A stretch of DNA of 64,000 nt. It comes from Pteria penguin (Eukaryota > Mollusca > Bivalvia > Pterioida > Pteriidae). Location of the stretch: assembly GCA_035048485.1 (NCBI GenBank), contig CM068585.1, positions 21,130,001 through 21,194,000 on the forward strand, read 5' to 3'. The notes under the pieces were generated by a model. The model worked only from the letters and a program-made list of their open reading frames with translations. It had not been told where the DNA came from and made no database searches. A program made the translations under genes and the position numbers. Below are positions 25,079 to 36,205 of this stretch, in pieces; the first letter of the stretch is position 1, and each line of letters begins with the position of its first letter.

Positions 25079-26725
25079 TCAAAAAATAGACTTGCCTGTA
25101 TTACCAGACGGACTGTGTACAGTTTGTACATCAGGCTGAAAAGTTCTTTCGTGGTTAAATTTCACTGCAGACATTTCATGTTTTCTCATTTGTTTACCAG
25201 AGTATTTTCTCTCTGCAGTATTTCTTAAAGTATACATTTGCTCATCGTCCAATATAAGGCAATTGATATGGCAAGAAATTTGATTTATACCTTTTTCGTT
25301 TTGTTCTATTTGATTGTCTACCCTTCTTTGGTCCTTACGTTTTTTATCTCCAAACGCAATGTATTTTTCACTTTGTACTTTTTGAGGGACACTATATCCA
25401 CTTTGTTTTTCAATGGTTTGCCCAATGCGTATGTTAGCCCCCACAACAGTCAATACCGGACAAGAAGAATGTTTGGGTTTCAGAACAGAAATGTGTGTTG
25501 AATGTTTCCCGCCACTTTGCAGAAGTTGGTGTTCATATCGTCGATGTTTCGGAACATCATTTCGAATATCTTTTTTAAGTGATACTGTGTTTTGTTTGAA
25601 ATTCACAACACTAGGCAATCGTACAGAAACTGATTGTACTTCACGTATTTTCACTTTTTCAAATGGGATTTTATCAATTTTATGTTGTGGCAATACATAT
25701 TTCTGTGATGGATCACCGCCACGACAATACACATTTACACACTTTTCATTTGTTTGATCTATGCTACCAATGTGTTTGTCTCGGTTTTTAAAATCTTGTT
25801 TATCACTATCGTTATTTATAAAGTCTGTGTCGGTCATGTTTTTTAATTCTTTTTGTATCACGACTTGAGGTTCTTTCGCGATGTTATTGGTGTCAATAGA
25901 CGCCCCAGGTACCTTTATGACAATGGCTCTTTTTCTTGGATAATAACAATGATTCATGTTTACATCATTACCGTTGCAATCTCTATTCTTTCCATCATTT
26001 CTAAAGTTCCTTACATTTACCTCTTTGTTGTCGTTAACAAAATGTTTCTGGTTTTCGTTATCGTTCTCCTCACTGTTATTTAAATATGTTGAGGTTATAG
26101 CGTCTTCGTATGAGGTAAATGAGCAGACACTATCGCTAATAACCGAGGTTTCCCGATCATCTGTTGTTGAATCTATTTCTGATGCGTGCCTTAAGTTTTT
26201 ACTTTTTTCCTTTTCCAAAGAAACACTGCAGTCGTCACCATTTTCAGTTTGGTATTCGGTTTGAAGGCCTATCGAATATGTTATAGGAGAAATTGTCTTC
26301 CTTTGTCGAAAAGTATGAGGTATGATTTTGACTGCTATCTTACTTTCCTCTGACTTTCCATGTTGTTCAACACAATGTAATCTTTTATTGTTTTCTTCGA
26401 ATTTCTCAACAACCTTTTTCAATAACAATCGAAGTCTAAGTTTCTGTGTTTGTTTCCGAATATCACTCTTCGCAATTTTCATAACTTCTTCAGACATTTT
26501 TCTTTTTTTGATATCCATCATAGATTTAAACACCACATCTCGACTCCGTTCTGTTCCGGTGAAGTTTGTTCCATCTAAGCCGTAATTATAATTGTTTTTG
26601 ATCTTTTTAGATGTGTCATTGTCGTACTGTAAATATCTAAATCGGACTAAAGGTTCACCTTCGTTCACATGAGGGAACCTGATGGAGTTCATATTCCTTT
26701 TCAACACAGATAAGCTTCCTTGCAT
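25079..26725 (-). CDS. Hypothetical 548-residue protein, single exon
   Basis: An uninterrupted ORF from ATG 26725-26723 to TGA 25081-25079. I do not recognise the family. There is no signal peptide and no membrane segment. Residues about 65-130 are highly basic and charged (KKRKMSEEV, RLRLLLKKVVEKFEENNKR) and likely helical or coiled-coil. Residues 165-330 are rich in Asp, Asn, Glu, Ser and Lys and look disordered. Short basic patches (PRKRAIVIKV; DKKRKDQRR) could act as nuclear localisation signals. No retroelement motif is visible, so a host lineage-specific gene is more likely than a transposon protein. It may be one long exon of a larger spliced gene; no neighbouring exon could be identified. 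Length without stops in an AT-rich region makes a chance ORF very unlikely. Confidence 0.7.
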   Translation of the reverse strand: MQGSLSVLKRNMNSIRFPHVNEGEPLVRFRYLQYDNDTSKKIKNNYNYGLDGTNFTGTERSRDVVFKSMMDIKKRKMSEEVMKIAKSDIRKQTQKLRLRLLLKKVVEKFEENNKRLHCVEQHGKSEESKIAVKIIPHTFRQRKTISPITYSIGLQTEYQTENGDDCSVSLEKEKSKNLRHASEIDSTTDDRETSVISDSVCSFTSYEDAITSTYLNNSEENDNENQKHFVNDNKEVNVRNFRNDGKNRDCNGNDVNMNHCYYPRKRAIVIKVPGASIDTNNIAKEPQVVIQKELKNMTDTDFINNDSDKQDFKNRDKHIGSIDQTNEKCVNVYCRGGDPSQKYVLPQHKIDKIPFEKVKIREVQSVSVRLPSVVNFKQNTVSLKKDIRNDVPKHRRYEHQLLQSGGKHSTHISVLKPKHSSCPVLTVVGANIRIGQTIEKQSGYSVPQKVQSEKYIAFGDKKRKDQRRVDNQIEQNEKGINQISCHINCLILDDEQMYTLRNTAERKYSGKQMRKHEMSAVKFNHERTFQPDVQTVHSPSGNTGKSIF

Positions 26726-27900
26726 TAATTTTTGTGGTGAATAATACTTTTCCCGCGACAGAGCCTTAGCTCAAAGAGGCATAGTATTCGTAAACCCGAA
26801 GACGCTTGCGTATTGTTATTATGGGTCAAAGTTTGAATGGAACTTGACGTGAAAGTACACTCCAATTAATTAAATCTTGAAATTGAGCATTTGTCGACAG
26901 AAAGGAGCAGCTTTTTGGCACATTCAACAGATGAATGTCTTTTTAAATCTAAATTGCCACACGGATAACTGTTCAGGTGAAAATGTAAATTCCTTTGAAT
27001 CGTTTAAACTGCTTACGTGGACAGCACTTTGAATGGAACATAATAGACATTTCAAAATAAACAATCATTATTTGTGTGCAAATACAATGTATAGTTCAAC
27101 TACAGTTTAGAAAACAAATTTTCGAGTATTTAAGAGACAGAGTTCATATTTTACTTCAGAAATGTTTGAAGAGTTTAAAGTTATCAAAGAAAAACATATT
27201 TGTCGACTAGAGGTTTATTTACTCACTTAATAATCATGCTAGGATCTGAGTTTCAATCAATTATCTCATTAGGGAAGCAAACACAATTTCATTTTTTCAT
27301 TTTAGAAATGGATAGAAAATTATTGTATGTTTACAATAGCCCTTTTTTATTTTCAAAATCCTTTCAACACTATATTGCTATTAATGTTACGTCCAGAGTA
27401 ACGATCTCTTATGGTAAATTTTATGACTTTTTTTCATATAAATGAGCATGCCCCCGTACATGCACCATGCACTAACCGCACTATTTCTGATCGGGAACTG
27501 AGTGACACTTGAACTGATAATTAATTATGATTTTATTGATGTAAATTATCAGAGACGATATTTCTATGGCCCTAGGTCATAAACTTTGTAAGAGTTTAGA
27601 CTGCTTGTTATTTCTTTGGGGTTGGATGGATGGATGAATGGATGGATGAGAAAATGTTTTAAAATCATTCATTTATGATATCTCAGGTATAACAAGATCG
27701 GCAGATGACCATGGACACAAACTAGTACAAATTAGATAACGAAAAACGTTGTTAGAGCATCAGAATTGATAATGATGACATTTTTTTCTTTTGTTCCTTC
27801 GGCCTTCGTTAAGGGGAAAATCTTCCGCCTGTAATATTGTCTTTTCTTGAATTATCTAGAAAATCATTTGTGTGAAAACTCTTGTGAAAGAGTTATAGTT
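26726..27900. other. No recognisable gene
   Basis: Region upstream of the 548-codon ORF. It contains a short (GATG)n run near 27625-27650 and no convincing promoter motif. Confidence 0.45.
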
Positions 27901-27924
27901 CCTGGGGATCTACCACCGAACTGC

Positions 27925-27990
27925 AGCATTATATGCTATACACAGACGACATGATTCTCATAGCTGACAATTTCCAAACCAATTGACAGT
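27925..27990 (+). pseudogene. Non-LTR reverse transcriptase remnant
   Basis: The reading MLYTDDMILIADN (27933-27970) matches the catalytic Y-x-DD motif and following strand of LINE RTs (usually YADD). Stops follow within 10 codons and no flanking RT motif is visible, so it is a very decayed fragment or chance. Confidence 0.35.
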
Positions 27991-29623
27991 TTAGATGCTT
28001 TTTACAATTGCTTTACAAATGATAAACCATAAGGATTTTAAATTAGCTTTATCTACAATATCAGAAGACGCAAGAAAGCATTACATCTTCTGTATACTAG
28101 AATCGATATCCTTTAAATCGAGATCAATATCACAGTACAACTTCAATGATTTTGTGTTTTAAAAAAAAGTATTCAGTCCTGCTTTCAAAACAAAATCGTC
28201 TTATTTTTTCACTAATTTTTACTAAGCATCGCTTTTCATGCGGACAGACCATAATATGGAATGAAAACTAAAAGCCAATATCTTCCATAAATGAATTAAA
28301 CAGAAATGTTCACGTTTAATCTGTCCGAGTTCTCACACATACCGATTATGTTGAAACTGCGCATTTGAAATTCCTTTTTCTATCCGTTTATTAAAGGGAC
28401 GTGGTCCAAGACCGGAAAATTATAGCATGAAAAGGATAAATTACGACAATATCTTATTTTTACTGTATTGCATAAATTATAAACTTTGTGTTGCAAAATT
28501 TAAAACTAAAATCCCTCAATGTTTTCGTAGAATAAAGGTAACTGAGTCGAATTAAATTCTAAACTATACTCAAACTCCGAGCCAAAAAAAAAAAAAAAAG
28601 AAATAAATAAATAAAAAAGTGGAACAAATGTTAGAATGGGGTAAGGCTCGAGTTTCATTGTCACGTGATTTCCTCTGACCATCCTCATCAATATTCAAAG
28701 AGTTGGCGTGGTTATGTTGCAAATTTAAAAACGGGCATATCTCGTTAACGGCATCGACTTTGGTAACGATACTTTTTAACCATCTTAGATAATATACTAG
28801 AATCGATTGCCGTTTAAGAAATCCGTTTCCATTTTTTATACTTCTTCCGACTTCAATTGGACCATGCTCCTTTAAGCTATTTTGGGAGAGTTTGAGATTA
28901 AAATTTAGTATTTACGGGTTCATCAGAACTTTTGTCAGACAGCTATTCGAGAAAAATAAAGCTTAACTTGTATGTTTGTTCTTTGAGGCGGGGTTTTTTG
29001 TTTTGTTTTGTTTTGTTTTTGTTTTATTAATATCATCGTTCGAAGACGGACACTGGGTCATTAAGAGATGTCTAATATTCCATAGCCTTTAATGCATTAA
29101 AATACTACTCGGTGTATAAAGCAAATTAAACGGGAACGGTAAAATTCTCAAAATGACTTCTGTTTCGCAGCTTGTGTTATATTACTTTGTGTTAAAATTG
29201 CAAAGGAAATATCCCTTCCTTTCTTCTTTTCTTTTCTCTTGATATAACTTAAATTGCCATACTGTTATCTTTTCCCGAATACTTTTTGATTACAAGAAAT
29301 ATTTTAATTATCACACTTTATATTGATAGTGCGTTTTGGTATCAATGTACCAATTGACCCTGACTGGAGTCATGTAAGCGTTTTGGCTACCCTAAGTCCT
29401 GCTCGGGATGAAAAATCCTAGGCTTATGAGTGGATATAAATGCTAGGTTCATCTTTTTTATTGAAATGCTATTTATGGTCTATCTGTTGACAGGTAACAA
29501 TATTAAAATTTATGTAATGGGTAAGTTTTTTTTTCATATCAACGGTCAAGGTATTTTCATCAAGCACATTTTCTGCGGACTGAGGGTGAGTTCAAAGAAG
29601 GCAAAGCCACGGTGAGGTATAGT

Positions 29624-29675
29624 TTTTTTTTTATTTGGGGGGGGGTTTACTTTAGTGGGGAGGGGGGGGGGGGGC
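29624..29675. repeat. Poly-T and poly-G low-complexity tract
   Basis: A T-run is followed by two G-rich runs including an uninterrupted G tract of about 15. G runs of this kind can form G-quadruplexes and are assembly-error prone. Confidence 0.8.
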
Positions 29676-30520
29676 TGTCTGTTTATTGAAACGTAAAGGA
29701 AGCTTCAAATGATCCTCTTTTATATAGAAACTTCTCCATTCATTAACATGTAGCCCTCTGGAAAATAATTGCTATATTGATACCTTTTGAGGTAGTCTTA
29801 TTTGTTATACCTGTGCAAAGATAGATAACTCTGATGATTTCAATTATAATGCACCATTGTCCGAGTTATAGAGATGATGAAAAGGGAGATTTGTCTACTT
29901 TTTGTTTCGTTTTGGTCTTTTTTTTGTATCGGCCATTATTTTAAAAGCGTTTCTCATAGAAAAGAAGGGAATGTGTTCTCAACAGCATCTGTGATGCTGG
30001 TTTTGTTCTGATTTTGTTTTTAGTTTTGTATTGTTTTGTATTGTACTGTTTTGTTTGTTTGTTTTTTTTTTTTTACTTTTTTCTTTTTTTTTCTTTCTTT
30101 TTGTTCATTTGTTGTTTTAAGCCATTTTACAAAAATCATTGTACAAATATAGTGGCGGTGCCTTCATGATTCACTGTTTCATATTCTCTTAATATGCTAC
30201 AAACGAAAATCAGGCAGTGAAGGATCTTTTACGTGTCAACGTATATTGTGATACATAGCCTCGGTTTATGCTGTCTTATCAGAGTGACAGGTCTATAGGG
30301 AAGCTAAAGTGTATTACAGTATTTTTAAGCTTTAGTAGAACATATGTGTTCGTTATTATTTTGCCTTTTGACTTAAATGTATATTTTATAAACCAGTTAA
30401 GTTTGTAAAGCTAAGAAAGCGTCTTAGAATTACCACTAAGACCTGGCACGAACAGCTTTCTGCTCTCCTCACAAACATTCATATCCTGAGGATAGGTATT
30501 TGTTTACAGATAACGTGATT

Positions 30521-30590
30521 TGGAGAGGGATTGTGTCATTTTGGAGGGATTGTGTCATTTGGAGGGATTGTGTCATTTGGAGAGGTGATC
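30521..30590 (+). repeat. About 21-bp tandem repeat, 3 copies
   Basis: The unit 'ggagggattgtgtcatttt' and variants is repeated three times. Confidence 0.85.
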
Positions 30591-30711
30591 TGATGATATA
30601 CATGTAGAGAAGTGTGTTTTCATCTTTGTAAGATCGATACATAGCAATTCATCACTCTTATTAAGATTCGGGTCATACACCTTAAGATTGACTGATTATA
30701 TTACGTCATTC

Positions 30712-30955
30712 CACGATTATTTCACGTATATGGTGACGGCATCTGCCTGATGCATTGCACAGAAATTTAGACCTTTACAACGGACCTACTCGAAGCAGTG
30801 AGGGATCTTTTACGTGTCACGCCTACCGTGACACGGGACCTCGGTTTTTACTGTCTCATCCGAAAGACAGAACACCGGTGTGCCCAGGGCGGGAGTCGAA
30901 CATGGGACCACTCGATCACGAGCAGAGCACCTTATCCGCTAGGCCACACCGGCTT
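30712..30955 (-). mobile_element. tRNA-derived SINE
   Basis: The minus strand has a tRNA-like head ('gtggcctagcggataagg', box B 'gttcgactcc'), then 'ctgtctttcggatgagacag' and the same body as 20800-21085. The two copies share the 5' head, body and 'atttcacgtatatggtgacg' block (plus-strand sense). Confidence 0.85.
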
Positions 30956-31360
30956 CATACACCTTAAGTATTACAAGTTCAAATATGCCAAAACTACACC
31001 TTCCTATTGCCACCAAGATTGTTTTTAAACAAGTCTATTTTTGTCGTAAATTGTACAGTAATACTTTTTTAAACACAATTAAGGTGAAAAATGAATAAAT
31101 AAAAATACTGTGACATTTATTTTAGTACAGTAAAGAACGGTAACTTCGTAGGGGAATAATTTTCAAAATGTAACATCATTCAGGAATGCTGATCATGACA
31201 GATCCTTTCCATATTTTGTCATAGAATTCCTATTATAATTCTGAATACATTAATCACAAAACTTTTTATTTCAATTTTAAGTTCTTTATTTTATTTCAAT
31301 TTTTTCCCCTTTAATTTATATATTCCTCTATTTATTATTATTGTTGTTGATATTATTGTA

Positions 31361-31419
31361 TAGCTCCATGGTGACTTCTGCCACATAACTGAGCCAGTAA
31401 CTCCTCTTTTTTCTTTTTA

Positions 31420-31490
<71 letters not shown>

Positions 31491-31491
31491 T
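31361..31491 (+). repeat. 50-bp Naiad terminal block joined to (ATT)n microsatellite
   Basis: 'tagctccatggtgacttctg' to 'gtaactcctcttttttcttt' (31361-31417) is nearly identical to the minus strand of 4750-4801, the far end of the Naiad tail. It is followed directly by about 24 ATT units. Confidence 0.85.
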
Positions 31492-33499
31492 TGGTAATTG
31501 GATAATGTTAAAATGAATTTGAATTTGTCCGGATTCCGCAAAACTATTTGGTTCTGAGTTTACGTGCAACGGTCCTTTTCCGCTTTGAAACGGTAATTTC
31601 CATATGAATTTCAGTAGACGTAAATTGAATCGAGTATCATCGCTCATTTAAACAAATCTTTTAATAAAACATGATGTGTGTTGATTCTTTAATGTTCGAG
31701 AAATCTCATTTTGCAATCAGAATTGAAATACAACTTCCTATTTCGTTACAATTAACGACTATTTCATTAAGCCCCACAGTAAATTCTAAAAAATAATCTG
31801 CCCACAACGGGAAAATACGATGATTGGCGATATACAGCGCACTTTTACGTGAAATCCGCACTAAGAATTTGAATACTAAATAATGACTCTCTTCATTGTT
31901 GTGACTGGTGTTGTATTATCTTTGTAAATTTCCTTCAAATTCCATTTATATCGGGGACGTCCCTGATTTACTTGCATCTCTGAAATAAAATTTGTTTGAC
32001 TTCGATTAACCAAGTACTAGAATTTAGGTCAGTAACATATAAATACGTATGTTTTATGCAGTAATCAATGTCAATTCGAATAAACAGCATGTTTACAAAT
32101 TTTGGCCTTAGTCAAGTGTAGGGGACCGGGGCTATAAAACCTAAAAATAAAAGTTTATGGACCGGGGTTTTAGTACAATGTGTGTCGAGATGTGTGTTCT
32201 GTAGGTTCTGATGTTTTGTTTTTGGTTACATTCAGAGAATTGACTACTTTTTGAAGAAATTTGTAGGCCCCTAAAGACCGAGTTTCCTCTGTTGGAGTTG
32301 CAAGTGATTACAATTTGCAGTCATTGCAGTACTTGCCTTTCTTCACAAGTTCTTGCTCCATACAACCACGTAATCTATAAACGTTTTTCTTCATGGAACC
32401 ATTCCATTCTCAGAGGTTGAATTGAAGTGAAATAACGTTAAAAAGGATGTCTTGGAACATGGTTACACGCTTTTACGTCCTGAAAAACGTCATTATGATG
32501 TTGAAATATATTGTAAGATAGTGAAAACCAGCCTGTTTTCCTAAGATACATCACTTATTCTCGCACATGCCTTGATGTAAACAAACCAAAATGGCAGACG
32601 ATTTGTCTATCGTTACTACGCTTTAACTGCAATTTTCCCTATCTCTTCTAATCCCAACCTCTTTGACATCAGCCTGTGGCGCAAAACACTCAAATATATA
32701 GTAAGCAAATAAGGTACAGTAAAATTTCTTTGATATGTGCCATATTTTAGACTATAGCCCCGGTCTCCTAAACTGAACTAAGGCCCAAATTTTTTCAGTT
32801 TTTGTTAATTTCCATTTGCTTTATTCTGTATTGTACCGAATTAAATGAGACTTAAAAATTCTTAGAGCGATTAAGATATAGTAAAAATTAAATGTCGTCG
32901 GACACACAGACAAGTCTGGTTATATTGATGCCGGTCAAATGTCTGGACTGATCGTCTGTTGTTTTCCAGAAGTTTTTAACTTGTTTCTAAAGTCACCTTG
33001 ATGTGCATTTTTCTTATAAAAATTGCTTTGGTCTGGTAAATTGTCATTGTTTACTAGACCAAATGTCCTGTAAATAGTTTTACAATTTCATATTCACTGT
33101 ATATAGATATGGTGAGTACAATGCATTGGGGGTAGGAAGATTGATATTGCAAAATTTGATCTACACCCACAGAGACAAAGCTCGCTTGAACCCAGGGTCG
33201 ATTTTCATATTATGAAGAAGGGATTGAACTCTTTTGATGGTAAAAATCATCCCAAGTTCTATCAAAATGGTTAAACACTAAAAGCAGTTGATATCCAACT
33301 TTTGACTATAATGCCTCAATAGATAAATGATTTTACAATAATATCAGCAAATTTCAGATCTATATCTCCAGTAGTAAGGGAGATACACCACCTCAAATAT
33401 GGTCGTGCTCTCGTAAATTCACTGGTCAGACAAAAAGTCCTTCCATGGGTCGACGGTGGGATTACAGGACTACAGCATACGAACTACAGCATCAGACAA
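31492..33499. other. Upstream region of RPL31, no gene seen
   Basis: AT-rich. It presumably contains upstream control sequence of RPL31; no motif can be assigned with confidence. Confidence 0.4.
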
Positions 33500-33528
33500 C
33501 TCTTTCCTCCTAAAGTTATCCCAAACAT
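33500..33528 (+). promoter_or_regulatory. Candidate RPL31 5'TOP start and non-coding first exon
   Basis: 'ctctttcctcc' (33500-33510) is a C-initiated pyrimidine tract of the kind that starts ribosomal protein mRNAs. A GT at 33529 ('cat|gtaaaag') could be the donor for a short first intron ending at the acceptor 'ttttttattgacag' (to 33648), four bases before the start codon. That acceptor-like tract just before the ATG supports a non-coding first exon; its exact position is a guess. Confidence 0.3.
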
Positions 33529-33652
33529 GTAAAAGTATATACACTAACCCTAATCAGCGTCGAAAGAAATCCCTATTTCCTTCTTTATTCATGATAATTC
33601 AGCGGCGGTATTTTGAATCCCCCTATTTTATGTATTTTTTATTGACAGAGCC

Positions 33653-36168
33653 ATGGCACCACGTACCAAGGGTAAGAAGGGAGACAAGAAGGTTTTGACA
33701 GAGGTCATCACCAAGGAAACTACCATCAATGTCCACAAAAGGATTCATGGCATGTAAGAATATGCACAATATTCAAATAATTGCTTTAGTTATTGCTATG
33801 GGAATCAACCAATAGCTGATGCATTTTGGAAAGTCCTGAAGCATAGAATGGGTTGGACAAGAGACAGTACCTGTAGTGTATATGTAACTACATATGAATT
33901 TTTGGAAAGGGATGGAAATATCTTTAATATATACTTGACATTTACTATCAATCATCAAAAACTACCATAACAATGTAAGACTGATTTATCAGGTAACCTG
34001 TTATGTCAATTCATGAAGCCCATTCTAATGAAAATTTCATCAAAAACAGGATTTGAAATCACTGGATTAAAACAATGCCTTAAGAATTTGTGATCAAGTT
34101 CTGTAGTCATGTGTTGCAGTTGTTTTGGACAACCGCCTTTACACATCTGTTTTTAAAGTCCTAAGGATCTGAATTAATTTAGAATCCACAGTAGATATTC
34201 TAAGATCAAGCCAACTGACAAAGTACCAGATAATTTGGACATGCAGTTGATTTGAACTTGTTGCTATAGCAACAAATTCAATTTAGTTGCCTTAGTTACC
34301 TTATTTAAAACTTTTTGAGAGATCTGAATAGTTTTAAGGACAAGCTTTAAATTAAAACACTCTAGGCAAGGTTTCATAGGATGATATCAGCATTAGAATT
34401 CACAGTTAGGAAGAGTAATGATAATAAAGGAAAGTCATAAACTGAATAAAGACAATTACAACTATAGAGTTAAATGTGCCAAGCAATCAAAGTGAAAAGT
34501 TTTTATTCTATAAATTTTAATTATAATTACATATATATTTCTTTATTAGTGGATTCAAAAAGAGGGCTCCCAGAGCAATCAAGGCTATCCGTAAATTTGC
34601 TGAAAAGATGATGGGAACGCCCGATGTGAGGATTGATACCAGATTGAACAAGCATGTGTGGTCACAGGGTGTCAGGTAAGTGACTGTGTATTGTACAGGT
34701 AACAAACGTGTGGTCACAGGGTGTCAGGTTAGTGAATGCATATTGTATTGGTAACAAGCATGTGTGGTCACAGGGTGTCAGGTAAGTGACTGTGTATTGT
34801 ATAGGTAACAAACGTGTGGTCACAGGGTGTCAGGTTTATGAATGCATATTGTACTGGTAACAAGCATGTGTGGTTACAGGGTGTCAGGTAAGTGTCTGTG
34901 TATTTTACTGGTAACAAGTATGTGTGGTCACAGGGTGTCAGGTAAGTGACTATGTATTGTACTGGTAACAAGCATGTGTGGTCACATGGTGTCAGGTAAG
35001 TGACTGCATATTGTACTGGTAACAAGCATGTGTGGTTACAAGGTGTCAGGTAAGTGACTATGTATTGTACTTATAACAAACGTGTGGTCACAGCGTGTCA
35101 GATAAGTGACTATGTACTGGTAAACAGGACCGTAGATATGAAATGCTTCATTGATTACATACATATATTCTGCAATATATTCAGTTTACAATGGAGTTAC
35201 TCTGGAAGGGGATGTGCTTTTCAACATATTTATGATTTATGAACTTTTCACTGAGGTTCAGTATTTTTTTTATGCCCCCTTCAAAGAAGGAGGGGCATAT
35301 TGCTTTGCTGCTGTCAGTCGGTCTGTCAGTCCATCTGTCGGTCAGTCCATTTACAGTTCTGCTCATTATCTCTGGAACCAACAAAGATATTGAATTCATA
35401 TTTGGTATACAGATACATCTCAAGGATATCTAGGTCTAGTTCAAACTTGGTTATTGTTCAATAATTTTGTCATAGTTATCCCCCTTGGACTTGGGAAATT
35501 TCTTAAAATTAGCAGTTTCTGCACATTATCTCAGGAACGGATAGAGATATTGAATTAATATTTTGCATACAGATACATCTTTATATGTAGATCAAGTGCA
35601 AATTTGGTTATTGTTCAATAATTTTTGTGAGAGTTATCCCCCTTGGACTTAGCAAATTTCTTAAAATTAGCAGTTTCCGCTCATTATCTCGGGAATGGAT
35701 AGAGATATTGAATTGACTTTTTGCACACAGATACATCTTTAGGATATCTAAGTCAGGTTCAAATTAGGTTATCGTTCAATAATGTTTGTCACAGTTATTC
35801 CCCTTGGACATAGGAAATTTCCTAAAGTTAGCAGTTTCCGAACATTATCTCTGGAACCAATCAAGATATTGAATTGATATTTGATATACTGATACATCTA
35901 AAGGATGTATAGGTCAAGTTAATAAGTTATAATTAGAATACCTGTCTTTAGCATATTTATTTTGATTTTGTTTTGTGTCAATTAATACTGATGTCTAAAT
36001 TAAATGAAGACAAATGCTGTTAATCATTAGACATAAACTTTTGCGTGGAAAACTTTTGTTTGTGGGTGGTTATGAGGAGTAGATGACCTCCGATTTGGTC
36101 ATTTGAGTGATGCCCACGTTACAGAAATAACCAGGGGGGCATATGCTACATTAGCATTGATCCTTTTT

Positions 36169-36205
<37 letters not shown>

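Noticed and set aside
32599..32630. Short start 'aaaatggcagacgatttg' with good initiation context (MADDLSIVTTL).
   Set aside because: It stops after 11 codons and has no splice donor in frame.
34768..35025. Minus-strand ORF with a repeated LLPVQY...TYLTPCDHT motif.
   Set aside because: It is the reverse reading of the RPL31 donor minisatellite.
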